Source: Rhodospirillales bacterium (GTDB lineage: Bacteria; Pseudomonadota; Alphaproteobacteria; CACIAM-22H2). Taken from it: a stretch of DNA of 11,458 bases. Position numbers and translations under genes: made by a program. Of the stretch, positions 5,631-11,458 are shown one piece after another. The notes under the pieces are model-generated. The model was not told the origin of the DNA and searched no databases. It saw only the letters and a program-made list of their open reading frames with translations. Position 1 is the first letter of the stretch; every line of letters begins with the position of its first letter. The stretch spans positions 1-11,458 of the forward strand of contig JACQAF010000052.1 in the NCBI GenBank assembly GCA_016195145.1, given 5' to 3'.

Positions 5631-7278
5631 ATGGGCCCCTCTCCTCTCGATCTGCTTTCCCGCCGCGATCCCGCCAGCCGGGAACCGCGCGCCGCCGACG
5701 CCGGCGTCAAATCCGACGCTTTTGCCGAACTGCTGCGCACGCCGGCGCGCGACGATACGCCGCCGGCCAAGACTGCACCCGCGAAGCCCTCGCGCGACGA
5801 TCGCACCGAAAACCGACAGGCCGTCAAAGCAGGAAACGAATGCTGACAACGTCGACACGAACGGCGATGCATCGGTAGCGAACAACAATGCGCTGCCAAT
5901 TAACGCTGTCACCGAGACGGACAAAACGCACACGGACGAAAATCAGACGCAGGCGCTTTCGTCAGAACAGGCGTTCCTTGACGGCGCCAGCACTCTCGAT
6001 GTGGTCGTCCAGCCCCTGCCGATTCCTCTTCCGTTCGCGGCAAACGCCCATCCGGTTGTCGGCGACAACGATCCCCCGCCGGTTCCGGGCGAAGTTCTTC
6101 CCTCTGCTTCCTTGTCCCAACTTGGCGACATCGACGGCGCGACGGACGTTCCGATAACCGCCGCTTCGCTTCTGTCCGTTGCCGAAGCGGGGGACAAACC
6201 GGCCGAGACGCCGACACTTCTGCCGTCTGTCAATCGCGCCGACCGTACAACCGATACCGCGCAGAAATCGCCTGCAGCATCGCGCCGCCACGCTGTCGCC
6301 GGCGCCCCGGCCAACGAAGCCCGTTCGCAAGGGGCCGCAGTGCACGACAACGACGCCGGCATCAAGGCCGTCTCCGTGCCGGTCTCCCCGCCGGCCTTTG
6401 CCGCCGCTGCCGCCCCCGTACTGGCGACCGAAGCGCCCGTTTCCTTTACCGGCGCGAAATCAATCCCCGGCAACGGCCCGGCCGCTGCGCGCCCGATCGA
6501 TCCCACCCCCAACACGCCGGCGCATGGTCAATCCGCCGCGCTGCCGGCCAACCCTTCCGCCGCCAAGGCGCCGGTCGATCCGGGTCTCGCCGCGACGTTG
6601 GCCGCGGTTGACGGCGAATTTGAAATCTCCATCGAAACCGACGCCACGTCGCACCTGCTGGCTTCCGCCGGCGGAGCACGCGGCAATTTCGTTCTGACAG
6701 ATTTCGACACCGCGACCGCGCCGCCGGCTGACCCTAAACCCGTCGCCACCAAGACGCCTGATATCGCCGATCCGACGATCCGCGCGGATCTTTCCGTTCG
6801 CACCGCCTCGGCGCCGGCCGACGCCGCTGCCGCTGCGGCCCGATCGGCCCGCACGACCGCCCATCCGATGGTCGAACAGATCGCCGTACAAATGACCAAG
6901 GCCGCTACCGACGGTACGGATCGGATCAGCATTCGGCTCTCGCCGGTCGAGCTGGGTCGGATCGATATCCGCATGGAAGTCGGCCCCAGCGGCCACGTTC
7001 AGGCGGTGTTTGCCGCCGACCGGCCGCATACGCTCGATCTGCTCCAGCGCGACGCCCGCGAACTGCAACGCGCGCTGCAGGACGCCGGCCTGCAAACAGA
7101 TTCGGGCAGCCTCAGCTTCAATCTGCGCGGCGACGGCCGCGACGGCCGACCGGCCTGGGCCGAAACGCTAAAGGCCGATTCTTCGCCGGCCAGCCTGCCG
7201 GCCGAACTCCCGGCCGCGGCGGCTCATGTTTATGGCAACGCGCAACGCAGCGACGGCCGCTTGGACATCCGGGTCTGA
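5631..7278 (+). CDS. fliK: Flagellar hook-length control protein FliK, with apparent +1 frameshift near the 5' end
   Basis: FliK is secreted during hook growth, gauges hook length and makes FlhB switch export to filament proteins. The C-terminal Flg_hook domain is clear (6868 to about 7138): HPMVEQIAVQMTKAA, then ISIRLSPVELGRIDIRMEVG and AVFAADRPHTLDLLQRDARE. Before it is a long Ala/Pro/Asp/Thr-rich low-complexity region, typical of the FliK ruler. The reading frame of this domain has no usable start after the sigma-54 transcription start. ATG 5631 opens another frame (MGPSPLDLLSRRDPASREPR, then SDAFAELLRTPA) with coding-like codon use, but that frame stops at TGA 5844-5846. Joining the two needs a +1 shift somewhere between about 5790 and 5843, giving roughly 548 aa. 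It may be a sequencing error, a genuine mutation or recoding. Identity is firm; the N-terminal structure is uncertain. Confidence 0.8.
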
Positions 7279-7316
7279 TCCCGGTTTTCGATACGAGAGA
7301 CAAGAAAGGAACGGCA

Positions 7317-7979
7317 ATGCAGGTTTCCGCAACAGGACAGAAAGCAAGCTCAAGCGTCAATAACGCGCAGGCGAGTTTCGGAAATAACTTCGACTCGTTC
7401 TTGCAATTGCTGACCACGCAGCTGAAGAACCAGGATCCGTTGTCGCCCCTCAACGCGACCGAGTTCACAACCCAGCTTGTCCAGTTCAGCGGCGTCGAAC
7501 AATCGATCCGCCAGAACCGGAACCTCGAAGCGCTGATCACGCTTCAGAAAGACTCGCAATACGCCTCGGCCGTTGGCTATCTCGGCAAGACCATCGAGGC
7601 CAAAGGCGACAAGGCTTCACTTGCCAATGGCCGCGCCGATTTCAATTACACCCTTGATGGGCCGGCCGCGAAAACAACGCTCAAGATCGTCAACGAATCG
7701 GGCCAGGTCGTTCGCACGATCGCCGGCGAAACGACATCCGGGCCGCACAGCTTTACCTGGGATGGCCGTAACGATAGCGGCGTCAGGGAAGCGGACGGCA
7801 CCTACAGAATCGTCGTCACAGCCGCCGACAGCAACAACCAGCCGGTCAGCGCCACCACCAAAATCGTCGGCAAGGTAACCGATGTCGGCATGGTCAATGG
7901 CACCATCGTCCTGACCGTCGGCACCAGCAAGATTCCGCTTTCTGAAGTGACTGCGGTTCGCGAAACGCCAGCCGTCTAG
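7317..7979 (+). CDS. flgD: Flagellar hook assembly (capping) protein FlgD
   Basis: FlgD forms the temporary cap at the tip of the growing hook and promotes FlgE polymerisation. The 220-aa product has the diagnostic N-terminal text NNFDSFLQLLTTQLKNQDPL, then SPLNATEFTTQLVQFSGVEQ (about residues 22-61). FlgD's middle/C-terminal Tudor and fibronectin-type (FlgD Ig-like) part follows, with the signature HSFTWDGRNDSGVREADGTY around residues 143-162. ATG 7317 follows an AAAGGAA Shine-Dalgarno. It lies 38 bp after fliK with no terminator, so it is co-transcribed from the sigma-54 promoter at 5562. Length is normal for the family and nothing looks broken. Confidence 0.96.
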   Translation: MQVSATGQKASSSVNNAQASFGNNFDSFLQLLTTQLKNQDPLSPLNATEFTTQLVQFSGVEQSIRQNRNLEALITLQKDSQYASAVGYLGKTIEAKGDKASLANGRADFNYTLDGPAAKTTLKIVNESGQVVRTIAGETTSGPHSFTWDGRNDSGVREADGTYRIVVTAADSNNQPVSATTKIVGKVTDVGMVNGTIVLTVGTSKIPLSEVTAVRETPAV

Positions 7980-7988
7980 CTTTCACAT

Positions 7989-8004
7989 GACGCAACCATG
8001 CGTC
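7989..8004 (+). other. Small intergenic hairpin between flgD and flgE
   Basis: GACGCA-ACCA-TGCGTC forms a 6-bp perfect stem in the 56-bp gap, without a U-tract. It could mark an mRNA processing or stability element; the evidence is weak. Confidence 0.3.
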
Positions 8005-8035
8005 GGTCAACTCAACTCGATCAAGGAGCAATAAC

Positions 8036-9436
8036 ATGAGTCTCTACGGCGCCCTTCTTTCCGGCGTTTCCGGTCTCAAAGCCCAAACCCAGTCGTTGGC
8101 GACGATTTCGGACAACGTGTCCAACGTCAACACCATCGCCTATAAGAAGGCCGAGGTGCGGTTTTCGACCCTGGTGACCGGCACCAGCCGCACCGGCGAA
8201 TACTCACCGGGCGGCGTGCGTTCCAATCCGCATACCCTGATCGAGAAACAGGGCCTGTTGCAGTCGACCTCCAGCAGCACCGACGCAGCAATCACCGGCT
8301 CGGGTTTCTTCGTCGTCAACGCCAACCCGACCGGCAACGGCGAGCCGTTGTATACTCGCGCCGGATCGTTCAGCGAGGACAATGCTGGCCGCCTGCGTAA
8401 CGCCGCCGGTTATTATCTGCAAGGTTGGGCGCTCGACCAGCAGGGCCAGATCATCAACGTCAACACAATCCAGACGGTCGCCGTTGGCACCCTCAACGGC
8501 GTCGCGGTCAACACCGCCAATGTCCAGATCGGCGCTAATCTTCAGGCGACGCAGACCGCCGTAGCAACCACAGCGGCGGCCTTCCTCGGCGACCCGACCG
8601 CCGCCGCCACCAATACCCCGGCCGAAGACCTGGCCGACGGCACGGTCACGCCGCATTTCCGGCGTGCTGTCCGGGTGTTCGATTCGCTCGGCACGGCGCA
8701 CGATCTCAACCTCTCGTTCCTCAAGCTGTCCGGCGCGGCGAATACGTGGGGGTTCGCCATCTCGGCCGCTAACGCATCCGAAGTGACGCTGCCCTTCGGC
8801 TCGGGCAACGTCGCCGGCGGCCTCGTCGGCTTCGGCACCGTCAGCTTCAACGGCGACGGCAGCCTCAACGCGGTCGATTTTCGTAGCCAGATCGGCGGCG
8901 TCGCCACCGACGACAACACCCAGACCGCCAGACTCACCTGGTCGAATGGCGCGTCTACCAGCGATATTGCGTTCGATCTCGGCACCCAAGGCGCGATCGG
9001 CACCGGCAAGACTAACGGCCTGACCCAGTTCGCCTCAAATTATAACGTCTCGTTCATCAGCCAGGACGGCGCGGAAGTCGGCCTGCGGACAGGCGTGTCG
9101 ATCGACTCCGATGGCTTCGTCATCGCCTCGTTCAGCAATGGCGCGACGCAGAAGATTTATCGTCTGCCGGTGGCGACCTTCGCCAATTCGAGCGCCCTCG
9201 AAGCCCGGAACGGCAACGCTTACGCCAAGACCGACGCTTCGGGCGAATTCAACCTGCGCCTCGCCAACAGTGGCGGCGCCGGCCGAATCGAACCCTCGAC
9301 CCTCGAAGGATCGAACATCGACCTCGGCGAGGAATTTACCCAGATGATCATCACGCAACGCGCCTATTCGGCGAGCGCCAAGACGATCACGACGGCCGAC
9401 GAGATGCTCGACGAGCTGTTGCGAATCAAACGTTAG
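8036..9436 (+). CDS. flgE: Flagellar hook protein FlgE
   Basis: The hook subunit, polymerised on the distal rod under the FlgD cap. The 466-aa product begins with the rod/hook N-terminal motif (ALLSGVSGLKAQTQSLATIS, then DNVSNVNTIAYKK, residues 6-39). GSGFFVVN (residues 88-95) and YTRAGSFSEDNAGRLRNAAG mark the FlgE/F/G core. It ends with the conserved C-terminal helix (GSNIDLGEEFTQMIITQRAY through DEMLDELLRIKR). ATG 8036 has a strong AAGGAG 7 nt upstream, the best Shine-Dalgarno in this operon and in keeping with about 120 copies per hook. It is 56 bp after flgD and shares its transcript. The next gene is a shorter paralogue with a near-identical C-terminal helix. Confidence 0.96.
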   Translation: MSLYGALLSGVSGLKAQTQSLATISDNVSNVNTIAYKKAEVRFSTLVTGTSRTGEYSPGGVRSNPHTLIEKQGLLQSTSSSTDAAITGSGFFVVNANPTGNGEPLYTRAGSFSEDNAGRLRNAAGYYLQGWALDQQGQIINVNTIQTVAVGTLNGVAVNTANVQIGANLQATQTAVATTAAAFLGDPTAAATNTPAEDLADGTVTPHFRRAVRVFDSLGTAHDLNLSFLKLSGAANTWGFAISAANASEVTLPFGSGNVAGGLVGFGTVSFNGDGSLNAVDFRSQIGGVATDDNTQTARLTWSNGASTSDIAFDLGTQGAIGTGKTNGLTQFASNYNVSFISQDGAEVGLRTGVSIDSDGFVIASFSNGATQKIYRLPVATFANSSALEARNGNAYAKTDASGEFNLRLANSGGAGRIEPSTLEGSNIDLGEEFTQMIITQRAYSASAKTITTADEMLDELLRIKR

Positions 9437-9465
9437 CCGACCGGCTTCCGGCTTCAATTGACGGC

Positions 9466-9497
9466 GTCCCGCCGCGCATCGCATAGCGCGGTGGGAC
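9466..9497 (+). other. Strong intergenic hairpin between flgE and the flgE-like gene
   Basis: A 12-bp stem (9466-9477 with 9486-9497, one G-U pair) closes an 8-base loop in the 88-bp gap. The next bases are AACCGAACC, so there is no U-tract and it is not a normal rho-independent terminator. A stem of this kind after a highly expressed gene can stabilise the upstream message or reduce read-through, lowering the downstream gene. Confidence 0.6.
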
Positions 9498-9524
9498 AAC
9501 CGAACCAGGCGACGAGAAACAGCA

Positions 9525-10709
9525 ATGAGCCTTTCCGGAGCATACAACAACGGCGTGTCGGGGCTTCTGGGTTATTCCAGCGCCATGGGCGCCATTACCG
9601 AGAACATCACCAATATTCGCACCCCCGGTTACAAGCGAACCGAGCAAACCTTCTCAACCCTGCTCGGCGGACAGGAGCTTAATGGCTCCGAAACCGGCGG
9701 CGTGCGCACCTCGACCCGGCGTCTGGTTGACGCGCAGGGCGCCATCGAGGCGACCGGTAGGATTTTCGACATCGCCGTCAACGGCCCGGGATTTTTCGTT
9801 TTCGGCGACGAGTTGAGCGGCGCCACCGGCAACATCGCCTATTCGCGCGCCGGCGACCTCGATCAACGCGCGCCCAACGCCACGCCGACGCTCGGCTATC
9901 TGTCTAACAAAGTGGGGCAATATCTTCTCGCCTGGAAGGCCGACGCCAACGGCAATTTTACCTATGGCGGCGTCGCCAGCCTGCAGGCAATCGAGGTCAA
10001 CAACCAGGCACCGTTCGCCGGCGTCGCGACGGTCAACGCCAGCCTGGCAGCGACTATTCCGGCCTCAAGCACGACCGCGACCACGCAGATTTTCTACGTC
10101 GACGCGACCGGAAACTCGCAACAGCTGAACCTCGACTGGACCAAGACCGGCCCGAACGCCTGGGACCTCCAGATCAGCGATCCGGCGGGCGCGCCTGTCG
10201 CCGGTCCGTTCGCCCAGACATTCGACAGCGTCGGCAATCTTACTTCGGCGACCGCCCTCAACGTCGCCGGCCTGTTCAACCTCGACGTCAGCAGCTTGAC
10301 CCAGCGCGGTTCGGTCTTTAACCGCATCCAGTACCAGCAGGACGGTCTGGAAAAGGGCGAGTTCCTCAATTTCAAGGTCGCTGATGACGGCACCATATTC
10401 GGCCATTTCAGCAGCGGCGCCGTGCGGCCGCTCTATCGCATTCCCGTCGCCATCTTCCCAAACCCGAACAAGCTCGATTCGCTGTCGGGGAACGTCTATC
10501 AGCCGAACGATCTGTCCGGCGACGCGACGTTGCGTCAACCTGGCGACGATTTCACGCGCATTGCGCCGAACGCCGTCGAATTCTCGAACGTCGATCTCGG
10601 CGACGGCTTCACCCAGATGATCATCACTCAGCGCGCTTATTCGTCGGCCGCGCAAGTCGTGCGCACCGTCGACGAGATGACCCAGACACTGCGCGATATT
10701 AAGCGGTAG
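9525..10709 (+). CDS. Second hook/basal-body protein, FlgE-like paralogue
   Basis: A 394-aa axial protein of the FlgE/FlgF/FlgG family. The N-terminal helix is degenerate (NNGVSGLLGYSSAMGAITEN, then ITNIRTPGYKR, where the usual text is DNIxNxNTPGYKR). VNGPGFFVFGDE near residues 85-96 and the C-terminal helix (FSNVDLGDGFTQMIITQRAY ... TLRDIKR) are conserved, the latter almost identical to FlgE. A linker resembling the FlgE middle domain (RPLYRIPVAIFPNPNKLDSL) makes FlgE a closer relative than FlgF or FlgG. The Shine-Dalgarno is weak (GAGAAACAGCA), a strong hairpin precedes it, and flgE has a much better site, so the product is probably far less abundant. It could be an alternative hook, hook-rod junction or hook-tip protein; the sequence cannot tell. 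Confidence 0.85.
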   Translation: MSLSGAYNNGVSGLLGYSSAMGAITENITNIRTPGYKRTEQTFSTLLGGQELNGSETGGVRTSTRRLVDAQGAIEATGRIFDIAVNGPGFFVFGDELSGATGNIAYSRAGDLDQRAPNATPTLGYLSNKVGQYLLAWKADANGNFTYGGVASLQAIEVNNQAPFAGVATVNASLAATIPASSTTATTQIFYVDATGNSQQLNLDWTKTGPNAWDLQISDPAGAPVAGPFAQTFDSVGNLTSATALNVAGLFNLDVSSLTQRGSVFNRIQYQQDGLEKGEFLNFKVADDGTIFGHFSSGAVRPLYRIPVAIFPNPNKLDSLSGNVYQPNDLSGDATLRQPGDDFTRIAPNAVEFSNVDLGDGFTQMIITQRAYSSAAQVVRTVDEMTQTLRDIKR

Positions 10710-10769
10710 TTCCGCGCGCGCCGCGGGCGCGGCCAATCCGGAAAAATCGTCGAAAATGCAAGATATTGC

Positions 10770-10784
10770 TTAGCCTTTTGTTAA
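10770..10784 (+). promoter_or_regulatory. CtrA-like binding site upstream of sciP
   Basis: TTAG-N7-TTAA differs by one base from the CtrA consensus TTAA-N7-TTAA. It lies about 160 bp before the sciP ATG, in the 232-bp gap after the hook operon. TATATT at 10796-10801 is a possible -10 element, but no well-spaced -35 was found. In Caulobacter sciP is CtrA-activated, which supports the call. No terminator with a U-tract was seen after the hook operon. Confidence 0.5.
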
Positions 10785-10941
10785 ATCGGCTTGGCTATAT
10801 TTCCCTCATCCGAAAGAGAGAGTGCACGCGCCGAAGAATAGCCAGACGAGACTCGTTAGCCGCCCGACACCGCAGAAAGTAAAACGTAAATGACGGTCCA
10901 GAGCGTTTCCTTCGCCAGGCAGAGCAACAAAGGGTCGAAAG

Positions 10942-11259
10942 ATGAGCGAGGATATAGGGCAGATGAGTGAACGGACGCAGATCGCCGCAGAGCATGCCAT
11001 CGGCGCCGGCAATCCAATTGCCGCTGCCAATGCTCTGCCGCCGCCCGCCACCAAGCGTTGGGTCATCCGGCGCAAGGCCGCCGTCGTCGCCGCCGTGCGC
11101 GCCGGCATAATCAGTCTCGAAGAGGCCTGTGGGCGGTACAATCTGTCGGTTGAAGAATTCCTGTCCTGGCAGCGCCTGATCGACCGTCACGGCGTCCGCG
11201 GTTTGCGCGCGACCCGGCTAAAGGATTACCGAGCCCACCGTATTGCCGGAAACGGTTGA
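10942..11259 (+). CDS. sciP: SciP-type CtrA-antagonist transcription regulator (DUF1153)
   Basis: A 105-aa small helix-turn-helix protein. From about residue 32 it carries the highly conserved DUF1153 core: LPPPATKRWVIRRKAAVVAA, then ISLEEACGRYNLSVEEFLSW and QRLIDRHGVRGLRATRLKDY. In Caulobacter SciP blocks CtrA-dependent transcription in G1 cells and represses ctrA and flagellar/pilus genes. Residues 1-31 are variable and probably disordered. ATG 10942 is preferred, with AAAGGG 8 nt upstream; a second in-frame ATG at 10963 is possible and would drop seven residues. It lies directly before the probable fliF, and CtrA-like sites flank it on both sides, suggesting a feedback module for the early flagellar genes. 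The family call is firm; binding targets here are inferred. Confidence 0.93.
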   Translation: MSEDIGQMSERTQIAAEHAIGAGNPIAAANALPPPATKRWVIRRKAAVVAAVRAGIISLEEACGRYNLSVEEFLSWQRLIDRHGVRGLRATRLKDYRAHRIAGNG

Positions 11260-11281
11260 CTTGCCCATTAGGAGTAAGCCG

Positions 11282-11318
11282 CCCGGCAAAATTTTCCTCT
11301 CACCCGGCAAAATCTGCC
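11282..11318. promoter_or_regulatory. Two phased FlbD/ftr-like repeats upstream of fliF
   Basis: CCCGGCAAAATTTTCC (11282-11297) and CCCGGCAAAATCTGCC (11303-11318) match at 14 of 16 positions and start 21 bp apart, two helical turns. They are the best-conserved copies of the repeat in the window. No sigma-54 GG-N10-GC follows before 11441, so repression rather than activation is likely, as with FlbD at Caulobacter fliF. Confidence 0.6.
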
Positions 11319-11322
11319 TCTC

Positions 11323-11338
11323 TTAACGTTCTGTTCAC
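11323..11338 (+). promoter_or_regulatory. Degenerate CtrA-like site upstream of fliF
   Basis: TTAA-N7-TTCAC has one mismatch to TTAA-N7-TTAAC. It begins 5 bp after the second ftr-like repeat and about 100 bp before the GTG at 11441, a sensible place for a CtrA-dependent class II promoter. Confidence 0.4.
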
Positions 11339-11380
11339 CGCGCCCCTCTAGGGTGGAAGCGAAGACCGGATTGGGTATCA

Positions 11381-11424
11381 CCGGCGGGTCGCCGGCGTCC
11401 GATCCAGGACTTTCATAACCTGGA
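11381..11424 (+). other. Two small hairpins in the probable fliF leader
   Basis: CCGGCG-GGT-CGCCGG (11381-11395) and TCCAGG paired with CCTGGA across a 10-base loop (11403-11424) lie just before the weak AGGT site of the GTG start. They may shape translation of fliF; both are short and could be chance in GC-rich DNA. Confidence 0.25.
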
Positions 11425-11440
11425 ATCTGGTAGGTACAGC

Positions 11441-11458
11441 GTGAACAGCTTCGTCGAC
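11441..11458 (+). CDS. fliF: Probable flagellar MS-ring protein FliF, first six codons
   Basis: GTG AAC AGC TTC GTC GAC encodes MNSFVD, cut by the window edge. Alphaproteobacterial FliF proteins often begin with MNxF/L followed by an LRNLGP-type segment, and DUF1153 genes commonly precede fliF in this group. TAGGT ends 6 nt upstream as a weak Shine-Dalgarno. FliF forms the MS ring in the inner membrane, the base of the flagellar motor. Six residues cannot prove this; the call depends mainly on context. Confidence 0.45.

Noticed and set aside
8204..8989. Open frame on the minus strand within flgE
   Set aside because: Antisense shadow of an unmistakable hook gene with no recognisable protein motif.
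10712..10732. GC-rich inverted repeat after the second hook gene as a terminator
   Set aside because: The stem is only about 6 bp and no U-tract follows; alternating GC bases easily pair by chance.
10890..10970. 26-codon reading frame overlapping the start of sciP in another frame
   Set aside because: It has no convincing ribosome site and no recognisable sequence; a regulatory leader peptide is possible but unsupported.
11341..11440. Sigma-54 promoter for fliF
   Set aside because: Every GG in this stretch was checked for GC 10 nt later and none fits with flanking TGGC/TTGC bases.
1..11458. CRISPR arrays, tRNA genes, insertion sequences or phage genes
   Set aside because: No regular direct repeats with unique spacers, no tRNA-like cloverleaf, and no transposase or integrase text was seen; the CGGCA repeats are promoter-linked sites.

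Overview
This window reads as a flagellar gene cluster of a GC-rich alphaproteobacterium, most likely from the Rhodospirillales side of the class. The flagellins are short (270 aa) and Caulobacter-like. A SciP-type (DUF1153) cell-cycle regulator sits just upstream of what looks like fliF. CtrA-like and sigma-54/FlbD-like regulatory sites are present. The assignment rests on protein motifs recalled from memory and on gene order, not on a database search.

Layout. At the left (1-1750, minus strand) are two tandem flagellin genes; the first is cut by the window edge. Each has a clear sigma-54 -24/-12 promoter with a cluster of CGGCA-type repeats upstream. The complete copy ends in a rho-independent terminator. 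Next come two convergent glycosyltransferase genes: a TPR-GT61 fusion on the plus strand (2086-4083) and a GT-B (GT4-like) enzyme on the minus strand (4080-5291). Their stop codons overlap inside one CTAG. From 5562 a sigma-54 promoter faces right into a hook-assembly operon: fliK (5631-7278, apparently frameshifted near its 5' end), flgD (7317-7979), flgE (8036-9436) and a divergent second flgE-like gene (9525-10709). A separate unit follows: a CtrA-like site, sciP (10942-11259), two phased CGGCA repeats, a degenerate CtrA-like site, and the first six codons of a probable fliF (11441).

How it works together. FlgD caps the growing hook, FlgE is the hook subunit, FliK measures hook length and triggers the export switch, and the flagellins form the filament. 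The two glycosyltransferases lie between filament and hook genes, so flagellin glycosylation is a reasonable inferred role; the TPR array could dock flagellin. Late genes (flagellins, fliK operon) carry sigma-54 promoters with upstream repeats resembling FlbD (ftr) sites. The sciP/fliF unit has CtrA-like sites instead, with the same repeats next to fliF. This matches the Caulobacter logic, in which CtrA starts the early class and FlbD with sigma-54 drives the late class while repressing fliF.
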